64,000 bases of DNA from an uncultured Bacteriovorax sp. (GTDB taxonomy: Bacteria; Bdellovibrionota; Bacteriovoracia; Bacteriovoracales; Bacteriovoracaceae). A program made the position numbers and the translations under genes. Each line of letters starts with the position of its first letter. The stretch's first letter is position 1. A model generated the notes under the pieces. The model saw only the letters and a program-made list of their open reading frames with translations, had not been told where the DNA came from and searched no databases. The DNA lies in NCBI GenBank assembly GCA_946480715.1, contig CAMLKK010000007.1, positions 58,038-122,037 of the forward strand, given 5' to 3'. Positions 23,867 to 32,150 of this stretch are shown in pieces.

Positions 23867-26617
23867 ATGAATAAAAAATTTCTTTACGGTCTGAGTTTGA
23901 TGACGGGGATTCTTCTCACTCCGGCCATCAATGCGGGCACATTCTATTCCATTCACCAGGCACAATTAAAAATTGCATTACCTCCACCAGCTGGAAGTTA
24001 TGAATACTCTTTCATGAGACCGATTGGTTTCAAGCAACAGTATTCTCCTGCAGGTGTTACAGGCTGTAACATCGGTTACGCTGTCTCTGGTTGTGCGTTT
24101 AAAGGCGGAGGCTCACTTCCCCTTCCAGAATTCACTGGCTATCAATTACAATATAAAGAATTTAAAATTTTTATTCCTAAAGGTTCAAAGACAATCATGC
24201 TTTCAGGATTCGCTCCTCAGGGATCTAGATCAGCTTTCGTCATCCGTTATGGAGCAGAACCTATTCGCCAAGCTTCACTCAATGACAATGAATACTCTGT
24301 TGCTCAAGTGACAGAATCAATTGATAAATCATTTTCAAGACTAGTAGATAACAAAGAAGAAATTTTTGTAGTTCACGATGGCGGTGGAACAGTTCGTTTC
24401 GTGGCAGGGCCACTAGCAAATAAAGCTATCACTTCACAAGGTGCTTGGCTTTACATTCGTCAATTGAATGGATCATCTCTTTATGACTATGCTGGTGCGA
24501 TTGATATCGACATGCCAAAATATGCTGAAGGATACAATGCTCAATCGTGGACGAACACTGCTTATCCAGATCCATTTGTAACTGGAGATAGCACAACTCC
24601 GGGCGCACCACCGATCATTACTGAACCGACGACACCTACAACGCCGACAACTCCAACAACACCTACGACTCCTACGACTCCTACGACTCCGACAGCACCT
24701 CCAGTTGTCACAAATCCTCCAACATCAGGGGGAGGCGGTTTCTGTCCACCATTCATGGTGTGTACTCCTTCGACACCGACTACTCCGACTACACCTACGA
24801 CGCCAACGACTCCTACAGTTCCGACAACACCAACAGAAGATCCAACTGTCTTCAATGAAGCTTGTTATCTTCAACGATATAAAGATATTGCTCAAAATTG
24901 GAATGGCACAGGACTAGAACACTACAATGCATTTGGAAAAAAAGAAGGACGAATTCCTGGATGTATTCCAGCAATCGTAACGACTCCAACAACACCGACA
25001 ACTCCAACGATTCCTACAATTCCCACTACGCCAACGACCCCAGTAGATCCGGACGACGTTGTTGATCCATATGAAGGACCTATTCTTTCAACAAATAGAA
25101 CTGCTGTTTCGAATCTTAAAACGCTATCGGGAAATCATTACGGATTAAACATTCCTAAAATTGGTATGATCTATATGATCTGGCATTGTATGGCGAATGA
25201 TCCAAATAGAAATAAAGTTATCGATCAAGCTTTAAAAGATGGTAAGTGGGGATACATTCCAGATTTCCATTGGAGAAACACACCACTTATTACAGGTAAT
25301 ATTACTGACTACTGTACAGTGAATAAAAATCTTGTTCTTCAACACATGAAATGGTTGGAAGACGCTAAGATTGATTATCTTGTTGTCGACTTTACTAACC
25401 AATGTATGACAGCTGGCGGATCACATCCAAGTTGTGTGGCCGCAGATGATGCTATGATTGAAAGTTTCCACAACCTTCTTGAGATCAGTAAAGAAAGAGG
25501 CGGGAAAATTAAAATTGTTCCATGGGTTCCTTTCCAAGGAAATCTTTATACTCACTTAATGGGAATGATGGATGATTATCCAGAAACTAATCTCATCTAC
25601 CAAGGTAAGCCGTTAATCATTGCTTCTTGGGATCCATCACGTGGACAAAACTTACAACAGCCGGCCGTTAACCAAGTGAGTGCTTCTGGAAAAACTGTTA
25701 GAAAAATGTGGGGTCTAGTAAATGCCTCATACGGTTCGGATGTATGGTCTTTCATGGAGCCATGTGCGGATTCAACTAACTTTTTACAATCAAATGGTAA
25801 CAAGGCCTGTAACCAATTTGTTCACCCGGAGATGGGGTCGGTTTCAGCTGCCTATCAAATGACATTGATTACGAGATTTGATTCTGCTGTACCAAAAAAT
25901 GAAGGACGTACATTCCTTCGTCAGTTGGAAACTGTTATCAAAAAAGCTCCGCCACTAATTCTTATCAACACATGGAATGAGTGGATCGCGCAAAGATTCT
26001 GTCAAATGCCGAACACAGGAATTACTCACGAGTGTTACGACAGTAATGGAAATCCAATCAATCAGCATTTTGTTGATGGAAGACCATTGTTCGTAGACCT
26101 TTTCACGAGAGAGTACTCGCGTGACTTTGAACCGGATACTGAAAGCAGTGACTATTACTTTCTCTTAAGACGTGTGAACAAAGCCGTGAAGTCACCGGTT
26201 GTAAACGAACCAACAACACCGACGACACCAACCACACCAACAACACCGACGACTCCAGTTGCTGTTGGACCAATCAGTGGTGTGATTGATGAAGTAAAAG
26301 TAGTAGGAACAGAATTGTGGATTAGTGGATGGGCCTGTCAGCAAAAATACGAAGCCCCAATTGCTATTCACTTATATGCTGGTGGTGCTGCCGGAGTAGG
26401 AACTGTAGTCACAGGTGCAGCCGCTGACATGACGAGAGAGTCGGCCGTGGGAGCTGCGTGCTCGACAACTTCAACTGTGCATGGATTTACGATTAAATTA
26501 AATGCTACAGATCGAAGTAAAGTAAACGGAAAGAAACTTTATATTCATGGAATTTCCGTTGATAGCAAATACCCTCACGCGCTTATTTCGAACTCAGGAC
26601 AATTTTCAGGACGTTGA
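23867..26617 (+). CDS. Secreted multidomain protein with GH99-like glycosidase domain and Thr-Pro linkers
   Basis: From ATG 23867 the product is 916 residues. Order: signal peptide (to AINA); an about 220-residue domain shared with the next secreted gene (GTFYSIHQAQLKIALPPPAG onward); Thr-Pro linkers; a small module CYLQRYKDIAQNW..HYNAFGKKEGR, a type seen in large surface proteins; and another linker. The large domain runs from GLNIPKIGMIYMIWH to YFLLRRVNKAV and has DYLVVDF and INTWNEW, which recalls GH99/GH71-like endo-glycosidases. After a last linker comes a C-terminal domain with LWISGWACQQKYEAPIAIHLYAGG, a carbohydrate-binding-like fold. A role in attacking or binding surface glycans is inferred. 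Terminator follows. Confidence 0.7.
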   Translation: MNKKFLYGLSLMTGILLTPAINAGTFYSIHQAQLKIALPPPAGSYEYSFMRPIGFKQQYSPAGVTGCNIGYAVSGCAFKGGGSLPLPEFTGYQLQYKEFKIFIPKGSKTIMLSGFAPQGSRSAFVIRYGAEPIRQASLNDNEYSVAQVTESIDKSFSRLVDNKEEIFVVHDGGGTVRFVAGPLANKAITSQGAWLYIRQLNGSSLYDYAGAIDIDMPKYAEGYNAQSWTNTAYPDPFVTGDSTTPGAPPIITEPTTPTTPTTPTTPTTPTTPTTPTAPPVVTNPPTSGGGGFCPPFMVCTPSTPTTPTTPTTPTTPTVPTTPTEDPTVFNEACYLQRYKDIAQNWNGTGLEHYNAFGKKEGRIPGCIPAIVTTPTTPTTPTIPTIPTTPTTPVDPDDVVDPYEGPILSTNRTAVSNLKTLSGNHYGLNIPKIGMIYMIWHCMANDPNRNKVIDQALKDGKWGYIPDFHWRNTPLITGNITDYCTVNKNLVLQHMKWLEDAKIDYLVVDFTNQCMTAGGSHPSCVAADDAMIESFHNLLEISKERGGKIKIVPWVPFQGNLYTHLMGMMDDYPETNLIYQGKPLIIASWDPSRGQNLQQPAVNQVSASGKTVRKMWGLVNASYGSDVWSFMEPCADSTNFLQSNGNKACNQFVHPEMGSVSAAYQMTLITRFDSAVPKNEGRTFLRQLETVIKKAPPLILINTWNEWIAQRFCQMPNTGITHECYDSNGNPINQHFVDGRPLFVDLFTREYSRDFEPDTESSDYYFLLRRVNKAVKSPVVNEPTTPTTPTTPTTPTTPVAVGPISGVIDEVKVVGTELWISGWACQQKYEAPIAIHLYAGGAAGVGTVVTGAAADMTRESAVGAACSTTSTVHGFTIKLNATDRSKVNGKKLYIHGISVDSKYPHALISNSGQFSGR
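24625..24699 (+). repeat. Thr-Pro linker repeat (first of four in this gene)
   Basis: Tandem copies of a nine-base unit encoding Pro-Thr-Thr, varying mostly at third codon positions. Further blocks in the same gene lie at about 24767-24834, 24980-25042 and 26210-26258. They separate the folded domains as flexible, protease-resistant spacers. Confidence 0.9.
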
Positions 26618-26628
26618 TCTATAGTTTA

Positions 26629-26668
26629 GAGGCCCATTTTGGATTTATCCAGGATGGGCCTTTTTTTA
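26629..26668 (+). terminator. Intrinsic terminator
   Basis: Stem AGGCCCAT/ATGGGCCT (26630-26637 with 26654-26661) with an inner GGAT/ATCC pairing, followed by seven T. Confidence 0.88.
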
Positions 26669-26800
26669 TTTAATCGGGACAAAAGTGCCAACTATTAGAG
26701 GGCAGATAAATCCCCAAAAGTCCTAATACTCTGATGAAATTGACTGGAATCTAAAGGCAGTTAAGATTGTTTATAAGTACTATTGATGGCGGAGACTTAA

Positions 26801-28186
26801 ATGAAATTAACTAAACTTCTGAGTGTGACAGCATTTGTAATGTTCTCACCTCTTTTAATGGCCGGAAATTTTTTTTCGGTTCACCAAGCTCCGCTTAAAA
26901 TTGCATTACCTCCACCAGCTGGAAGTTACGAGTATTCTTTCGCAACTCCTGTTGGATTTAAAAACCAATATGCTCCTACTGGCATCACTGGGTGTGCGAT
27001 TGGTTTCGGAACAGGTGGATGTGCATTTCCTAGCGCCAATTCACTTTCATTACCAGAAGCATTTACGGGCTATAAACTTCAGGCCCAAGAATGGCGAGTT
27101 TTTATTCCTGCTGGTGCATACTCATTTTTATTAAGTGGATACTTACCTCAAGGCGCGCAAGCCGCATTTGCTGTTCGCTATGGAGCTGAACCAACTCGAC
27201 GTGGAATTAATGGCGCAGAATATTCAGCTGCTCAAGCTGAAGAAAAAATTGACCAATCTTTTGCTAACCTCGTGAAGAATAAACTTGAACTAGTTGTTGT
27301 TCACGATGGTGGTGGTACTGTTCGTTTTGTTGGTGGGCAACTTGATGGAAGAAATAAAGCTATCGTTACTGATAAAGGTGGATGGATTTTTATTCGTCAA
27401 TTAACAGGTAGTGCTCTCTATGATATCCAGGGTGCTATTGATGTTGATAAAACAAAATATGCGCAAGGCTTTGGTCAGATTCAATGGGAACAAAATGGAG
27501 ATCCTGTTTTAACAGGTGGTGGATCAACTTCGCCTACTTCTCCTACTTCGCCGACAACACCTACGTCACCGACGACTCCGACTACTCCTACGACACCAAC
27601 CACACCGACGTCTCCAACTACGCCGACGACTCCGACAACTCCAACCACTCCGACGGCCCCTACGATCCCAAATGATAACTGGGTGCCACCAGGTGAGACT
27701 TTAACTTACGATCAGGCAACCGAATACCTCAACATCAACTTTGATGTGAAGACTGCTTACTTTCAACAATCAGCTATTGATAAAGCAACTTTTGCTAACG
27801 ATCACTACAAAAAAACATTTGGTAAAGAAGTTCGTCCTCGTACAGTAAAAGAATATTTAGATTGCAATCCTGATGTGCAGTATGGATTTTATGATCCAAA
27901 AGTTAATACGAATTTAGATGAAGCAAAAAATAATCTTACAACTTTTGTTGGAAAACATTTTGCGCAAATCATTCAACCTAATCCAGCATTGCGTGCGAAC
28001 TTTAAAACGACAGGCTGTATGGATCTTAAAAAATATTTGAACTGTTACAGTGATGTTAAAAAGGCGTGCATCAGAGATCATCAAGGTGATCGTGATGTCG
28101 CTAATAAAATGCTCGTTTGCGCTTTTGATCACTACAACCTCTATGGCAGAGGCGAAGGACGCGATGGGGTAACAAACTGCAGATAG
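26801..28186 (+). CDS. Secreted paralogue with Thr-Pro linker and triple C-terminal module
   Basis: The product has 461 residues. The signal peptide (ending LLMAG) and first about 230 residues closely match the previous secreted protein: FFSVHQAPLKIALPPPAGSYEYSF, VVVHDGGGTVRFVGG, GWIFIRQLTGSALYDIQGAIDVD. A Thr-Pro/Ser-Pro linker (27526-27670) leads to a C-terminal region. That region has three related units, each with YLNxxxDV and a later HY or HF pair, the last reading YLNCYSDVKKAC...DHYNLYGRGEGR. These resemble the small module in the larger paralogue. The pair thus arose by tandem duplication with loss or gain of the glycosidase domain. No catalytic domain is seen; a binding or adhesion role is inferred. 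Confidence 0.7.
   Translation: MKLTKLLSVTAFVMFSPLLMAGNFFSVHQAPLKIALPPPAGSYEYSFATPVGFKNQYAPTGITGCAIGFGTGGCAFPSANSLSLPEAFTGYKLQAQEWRVFIPAGAYSFLLSGYLPQGAQAAFAVRYGAEPTRRGINGAEYSAAQAEEKIDQSFANLVKNKLELVVVHDGGGTVRFVGGQLDGRNKAIVTDKGGWIFIRQLTGSALYDIQGAIDVDKTKYAQGFGQIQWEQNGDPVLTGGGSTSPTSPTSPTTPTSPTTPTTPTTPTTPTSPTTPTTPTTPTTPTAPTIPNDNWVPPGETLTYDQATEYLNINFDVKTAYFQQSAIDKATFANDHYKKTFGKEVRPRTVKEYLDCNPDVQYGFYDPKVNTNLDEAKNNLTTFVGKHFAQIIQPNPALRANFKTTGCMDLKKYLNCYSDVKKACIRDHQGDRDVANKMLVCAFDHYNLYGRGEGRDGVTNCR
27526..27670 (+). repeat. Thr-Pro/Ser-Pro linker repeat
   Basis: About 16 tandem nine-base units encoding Thr-(Ser/Thr)-Pro, the longest such block in the window. The reverse strand gives a Val-Gly-rich open frame that is an artefact of the repeat. 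Confidence 0.9.
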
Positions 28187-28274
28187 TCAGCTCGATGCGA
28201 TGATGTGAAACCATTTACAAGCAATCATCTTTTTGATTGAACTAAGTGGTTTCAACATTAGCGTGGAGTGTACT

Positions 28275-28631
28275 GTGAAAAAATTCATTCTGGCCTTAAT
28301 CCTCTCAACGACATTCTCAATTGTATTTGCTCAAGTTCAACCTCCTATTCTCTACGTCGTTCAACACACGCCTGGACCGATGTGGGACCATAATCGATCC
28401 TTCCGTGATCAAGATGGAGTCATGAAACATGTTGCCTATTTTGGTCAACTAGATGATTCGGGGAAAATCTTTTTAGGTGGACCATTTACTGATAATACAG
28501 GTGGAATGGTGATTTTAAAGGCCGTAACGGCTGAAGAGGCCACTAAGATCGCTCAAGAGGATCCCACGGTACAATCCGGACTTTTAACTGCCAAAGTAAG
28601 TCCATGGATGACTGTGATGGGGACGCTATAA
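28275..28631 (+). CDS. Exported YciI-like protein
   Basis: From GTG 28275, with GGAG six bases upstream, the product is 118 residues. A signal peptide (VKKFILALILSTTFSIVFA) is followed by a YCII-like domain. It has HTPGPMWDHNRSFRDQDGVMKHVAYFGQL and GKIFLGGPFTDNTGGMVILKAVTAEEATKIAQEDPTVQSGLL, the conserved His and GPF..GG pattern of the family. YciI proteins are usually cytoplasmic; the export signal is unusual. Biochemical role unknown. Reading from the ATG at 28233 would bury the signal peptide and lacks an SD. Confidence 0.75.
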   Translation: MKKFILALILSTTFSIVFAQVQPPILYVVQHTPGPMWDHNRSFRDQDGVMKHVAYFGQLDDSGKIFLGGPFTDNTGGMVILKAVTAEEATKIAQEDPTVQSGLLTAKVSPWMTVMGTL

Positions 28632-28678
28632 TTTCAATACATCTCAAATATTAAAAAGGGGTGCCGATAAACAATATA

Positions 28679-29539
28679 ATGAAAAAATTGTTTATCTACC
28701 CCATTTTTATCATCGTGAGTCTCGTCCTGCATTTTTCGTTCGTGAAAGCAGGTATAGATTTAACGGCCATTCCAAGTATTGTTTTTGCGATCATGGTTGT
28801 GATCATGATTGCTTTCGAAAGGATGAATCCTTATCGAAAAGATTGGAATGAAAATCTGGGAGATTTCAAGACGGATATCATTCAGACGTTAATCGTACTT
28901 CCTTTCGTTGCCAAAATTATCGAATTAGCATTTCGATACCTGCATAAAAATTTGAACATTAAACCTTTATTTCAGGATTATCCTTTTTGGGTTCAGGCAA
29001 TCATCATAATAATTTTCGCGGAATTTTTATTTTATTGGTACCACCGCATCTCACACACGAATAAATTTCTTCTACGCTACCATGCTGTTCATCATGGAGC
29101 TCTGAGAGTTTATTGGGGAAATGCAGGTCGCTTCCACTTTGTTGATTTAGTTTTTCAATTCGCACTTTATTTTATTCCGGTTTATTTGCTCAGCGGAAAT
29201 GAAGAGGTTGCTTCGCTCTTTTTAACTTTGAACGCGATCACAGGAACGCTTGAACACGCAAACATCGATGCAAAAACTATCCTTATGAGTAGAATATTTA
29301 ATACAGCAGAACTTCACCGCATCCATCATTCAACGAAGCCTGCTGAATGCAATAGTAATTACGGAAAAATTTTATCTTTCTGGGATATTGTTTTTGGAAC
29401 TTATCAGAAGCCGAAATTCAAACGCGAAACTTTAAAAGTTGGATTACCTGGAGGACGACCAGTGCCTCATCACTTCTGGGGACAAATAATGTACCCGTTT
29501 GCGAAGAAGGCACCTTCGTCTAGTAACAGGCCGGACTAA
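28679..29539 (+). CDS. Fatty acid hydroxylase/sterol desaturase family membrane protein
   Basis: From ATG 28679 the product is 286 residues with four to six hydrophobic segments. The di-iron histidine clusters of the family are present: WYHRISH, HAVHHG, EHAN, and ELHRIHHST. Such integral membrane enzymes hydroxylate or desaturate lipids with O2. Start uncertain: an upstream GTG at 28661 directly abuts AAAGGG, while ATG 28679 is 17 bases from it. The hydrophobic start MKKLFIYPIFII favours the ATG. The gene overlaps the convergent exported-protein gene by 20 bp. Confidence 0.84.
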   Translation: MKKLFIYPIFIIVSLVLHFSFVKAGIDLTAIPSIVFAIMVVIMIAFERMNPYRKDWNENLGDFKTDIIQTLIVLPFVAKIIELAFRYLHKNLNIKPLFQDYPFWVQAIIIIIFAEFLFYWYHRISHTNKFLLRYHAVHHGALRVYWGNAGRFHFVDLVFQFALYFIPVYLLSGNEEVASLFLTLNAITGTLEHANIDAKTILMSRIFNTAELHRIHHSTKPAECNSNYGKILSFWDIVFGTYQKPKFKRETLKVGLPGGRPVPHHFWGQIMYPFAKKAPSSSNRPD

Positions 29540-30392
29540 TCAACATATCTTTGTGATCTTGGTACTTAGCTGCGATTGCTGAACATTTAAATCTTTCAGC
29601 TGGACACGCAAGTTTGAAACCTGATTTTTTCTCTAACTCCGCAATCCTATTGTTAACTCTTTCTTCAACAGAAGGATCAAATCTATTGCAATTGATCGCT
29701 TCATCCCAACCATCATCAACGTAGTCTGCAAAATTGAACTTACGGTTTAATTTGAAAACACCATCGCTGCATGTGATGTAGTTGTTATTGTCTTTATCGT
29801 TGAACAAACTTACCCAGAACTCATAGCCATTTCTATTTGCTACTAAGTCAGCATATGAGAAAACTTTTGAACGTTTGATTCCGTAAATTCCGTTCTCAAG
29901 ATCAATTCCATGTTGAAGTGCCTCGTTAAAGGATTTTCCTTCTTTGTGAACAATTTCAAAATAAGCATGACCTTCATCAAAAAAGTGTCCAAACTTATCT
30001 GAAGCAACTAACGTTTTATTGATTTTAAAGAATGTTGCCATCCCCAATTTACCAAGATGTACCGGTAAATTTTCTTTTAATGTTAAATCACGATAGATTG
30101 AATCTTTGTATTTAATCTGATGACCTTGAACTTCGCTTGAGAAGCTGGCCCAAGTTTCAAAAATACCAACAACAGGCCTTAAGAATTTTTTTTCAATGGC
30201 CTTGAGAGCAACTGCTTGATCACATTTATGATCTTTGCTATTAGCTTTTTTAAGAGCATCGTTTAATCGAATTTCTACTTCTTTGCTGAGACGTGCATTC
30301 ATATCTTCATAATGATGAAGCCTTGCAGAGAATGCATCTCCTTCAGAAGAAAGGGCCATTACGGGGAACAATAAAAATAATAATGTTTTCAT
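29520..30392 (-). CDS. Exported protein of unknown function
   Basis: From ATG 30392 the product is 290 residues with a short signal peptide (MKTLLFLLFPVMALSS). The mature part has DKFGHFFDEGHAYFEIVHKEGKSFNEALQHGIDLENGIYGI, a His/Glu-rich helix pair that could bind metal, and several cysteines in the C-terminal part (ITCSDG, INCNRF, LACPAERFKCS). No family recognised. Two palindromes (30424-30439 and 30453-30469) lie in its upstream region and may regulate it. An alternative start at 30410 adds six residues before the signal peptide and is less likely. Confidence 0.65.
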   Translation of the reverse strand: MKTLLFLLFPVMALSSEGDAFSARLHHYEDMNARLSKEVEIRLNDALKKANSKDHKCDQAVALKAIEKKFLRPVVGIFETWASFSSEVQGHQIKYKDSIYRDLTLKENLPVHLGKLGMATFFKINKTLVASDKFGHFFDEGHAYFEIVHKEGKSFNEALQHGIDLENGIYGIKRSKVFSYADLVANRNGYEFWVSLFNDKDNNNYITCSDGVFKLNRKFNFADYVDDGWDEAINCNRFDPSVEERVNNRIAELEKKSGFKLACPAERFKCSAIAAKYQDHKDMLISPACY

Positions 30393-30423
30393 GCACCCAT
30401 AATATTTCAATGAGGTGTCTCTA

Positions 30424-30439
30424 TACAGGTATCCCTGTA
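30424..30439. promoter_or_regulatory. Palindrome TACAGG-4-CCTGTA, operator-like
   Basis: Perfect 6-bp arms with a four-base centre, 32 bases upstream of the exported-protein start at 30392 on the minus strand. The position fits a repressor site. Confidence 0.4.
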
Positions 30440-30452
30440 AGTATTGGATGCC

Positions 30453-30469
30453 TGTCTAAAGTCTAGACA
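30453..30469. promoter_or_regulatory. Palindrome TGTCTAAAGTCTAGACA
   Basis: Inverted repeat overlapping the stop codon of the FMN reductase gene. It shares TGTCTA...TAGACA with elements at 38208-38224 and 46151-46167. A regulatory site for the minus-strand gene at 30392, or RNA structure, is possible. Confidence 0.4.
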
Positions 30470-30938
30470 ATTTAAGACAAAATTCCGAAAGGATCGATTC
30501 TGATTCCAGGATATTGCGAGCGTTCGTTACCACCAAAGTTAATTCGTCACTCGGGATTAAATCCATCGTTCGTAGTGTTTCATGAAGGTATTCTTTAACA
30601 AAAGCGCCTCCACTCGGTGATCCAATGATAATGGCGACCTTTTTTTTCATCGTCTCTTCGCAAATAAGCCATTCCAAAGCATTTTTTAAAATGCCCGGGA
30701 TGCCGTGAGCATACTCCGGTGTTGAGATAAGAATACAGTCAGCTTGTTTTGCTTGAGCACGCAATTTCTGTACGATGACCGGAACCTGTTCTCCAAATTG
30801 TAGATCGGGATCGAAGTAAGGAAGGTCCTTTAGAAAAAATTCAGACCATTCTGCACTTAATTTATTTTGTACAGTTTTCAACATCAAATGATTTGATGAT
30901 GATTCTCGAATGCTTCCACAAAGTGCAAATACTTTCAT
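30456..30938 (-). CDS. NADPH-dependent FMN reductase family protein
   Basis: The product has 160 residues. The flavodoxin-like FMN reductase features are present: GSIRESSSNHLML at the N-terminus (phosphate-binding loop) and STPEYAHGIPGILKNALEWL, the diagnostic PEY...P..LKN..DW motif. A later IIGSPSGGAF also fits. Members reduce FMN, quinones or azo and chromate compounds with NAD(P)H in the cytoplasm. A hairpin-like repeat GTGAAA-AAG-TTTCAC lies 35 bases upstream of the ATG. Confidence 0.86.
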   Translation of the reverse strand: MKVFALCGSIRESSSNHLMLKTVQNKLSAEWSEFFLKDLPYFDPDLQFGEQVPVIVQKLRAQAKQADCILISTPEYAHGIPGILKNALEWLICEETMKKKVAIIIGSPSGGAFVKEYLHETLRTMDLIPSDELTLVVTNARNILESESILSEFCLKLSRL

Positions 30939-30972
30939 CTCATTATTAAAACAGTATGAATTGATTCAGTCA

Positions 30973-30987
30973 GTGAAAAAGTTTCAC
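30973..30987. promoter_or_regulatory. Inverted repeat GTGAAA-3-TTTCAC
   Basis: Perfect 6-bp arms, 35 bases upstream of the FMN reductase start on the minus strand; operator-like by position only. Confidence 0.3.
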
Positions 30988-31077
30988 CGATGAAAATAAA
31001 CGGATTCATTCTGCGCACACATAACGACTCTGCAAGGCAAAAGTCATTCTCATTTTCAGTCATTTAAGTCATGACAT

Positions 31078-31136
31078 TTGGCATGCCAACTTTGCACTCG
31101 AAAAGCACGACTTAATATTTGATTCTTTTGAATCAA
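31078..31136. promoter_or_regulatory. Two palindromes upstream of the muramidase gene
   Basis: TTGGCATGCCAA (31078-31089) is a perfect 12-bp palindrome. TTGATTC-TTTT-GAATCAA (31119-31136) has perfect 7-bp arms. Both lie between 40 and 100 bases before the GH25 start, in the expected promoter region. Confidence 0.45.
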
Positions 31137-31175
31137 TAAAATTTTTCTATAAACAGCTATAGAAGGAGCATCAGG

Positions 31176-32120
31176 ATGAAGCTACTAACAAAGGCCGCAA
31201 AACCCAGGACGGGTTTGAAGCGCACACGTCTCTCAATTTTTGCACTGACTTTTTTACTTTCACTTTTTTATCAAAATCTCTCACATGCCTCAGGTGCTGC
31301 AAGGCCAGACTTAGGGGATGAAGTCATTACAGACGGAGGAGGTACAACAACTCCGCAAACACCGACGACACCAAATACGCCTACAACACCTACTACTCCA
31401 AGTAATCCGTCTAATCCGACAAACCCAAATCCTCCAGGAACATATGGATCTGATTTCAGCAGCCCTTGGGCACGCAGTGAAACTCAGATTGTCATTGATG
31501 CCTATGAAGGCAATTCTATTGAATGGGATAAGATGGCAACCGATAAAAGAACAGTTGGTGTTATCCACCGATCTTCAATTGGTTCAAGAGTAGATACAAT
31601 GTACGTTTCTCGAAAAAAAATTGCCCTACAACGTGGTTATCTCTGGGGAGCTTACCACTTAGGATTACCGGGAAATACAATTGCTCAAGCGGATCTCTTT
31701 CTCTCTTTGGTTAAAGATGAGCCAAACACACTAATGATTCTGGATCTTGAAGACACTGGTAATGGAAAATTCATGACTATAGATGAAGCAGTCGTTTTCA
31801 TGGAGCGTGTTTACGATAAAACAGGTTACATCCCTACGGTATATGCAAACCAAGCAACAATTATTGCTTTAAATTCCAAGGTAAAAAACAATCCGCGATT
31901 CCAACAGGCAAAACTATGGTATGCGAGATTCAAATCGACAGTAACAGATTTCCCGAAAGGAATTTGGAATGGATACTTCTTGTGGCAATTTTCTAGTGAG
32001 TTAAATTGTACGACGACGGGTTCATGTCTTTATAATGTGCCGGGTACGAAGGCAGATATGGATGTTAACGTCTTTGATGGTACGAAAGCTGAGCTTGAAG
32101 CAAACTGGAACAATCATTAA
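31176..32120 (+). CDS. Secreted GH25-family muramidase
   Basis: The product has 314 residues with SD GAAGGAG seven bases upstream. A signal peptide (hydrophobic to about residue 38, cleavage near SHASG) is followed by a short Thr-Pro/Asn-Pro linker. The catalytic domain starts at YGSDFSSPWA. GH25 features are VIDAYEGNSIEWDKM, VIHRSSIGSRVD, LWGAYHLG, ILDLEDTG with the catalytic Asp-x-Glu pair, FLWQFSSE, and DMDVNVFDG. The enzyme would cut the MurNAc-GlcNAc bond of peptidoglycan outside the cytoplasm. In a predatory relative this fits prey-wall processing, which is inference. Two palindromes precede it and a terminator follows. Confidence 0.85.
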   Translation: MKLLTKAAKPRTGLKRTRLSIFALTFLLSLFYQNLSHASGAARPDLGDEVITDGGGTTTPQTPTTPNTPTTPTTPSNPSNPTNPNPPGTYGSDFSSPWARSETQIVIDAYEGNSIEWDKMATDKRTVGVIHRSSIGSRVDTMYVSRKKIALQRGYLWGAYHLGLPGNTIAQADLFLSLVKDEPNTLMILDLEDTGNGKFMTIDEAVVFMERVYDKTGYIPTVYANQATIIALNSKVKNNPRFQQAKLWYARFKSTVTDFPKGIWNGYFLWQFSSELNCTTTGSCLYNVPGTKADMDVNVFDGTKAELEANWNNH

Positions 32121-32121
32121 A

Positions 32122-32150
32122 AAAAGGGCCCTTTGAGGGCCCATTTTTTT
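32122..32150. terminator. Bidirectional terminator after the muramidase gene
   Basis: Stem GGGCCC/GGGCCC (32126-32131 with 32137-32142), loop TTTGA, preceded by A-run and followed by seven T; serves both convergent genes. Confidence 0.85.

Noticed and set aside
24562..24855. Val-Gly-rich frame on the minus strand
   Set aside because: It is the reverse reading of the Thr-Pro linker repeat.
24625..25042. Short tandem repeats that might suggest a CRISPR array
   Set aside because: Units are nine bases, in frame with the gene and have no unique spacers.
31078..31096. Sigma-54-like promoter (TGGCAT...TTTGCA)
   Set aside because: The GG and GC elements are two bases too far apart.
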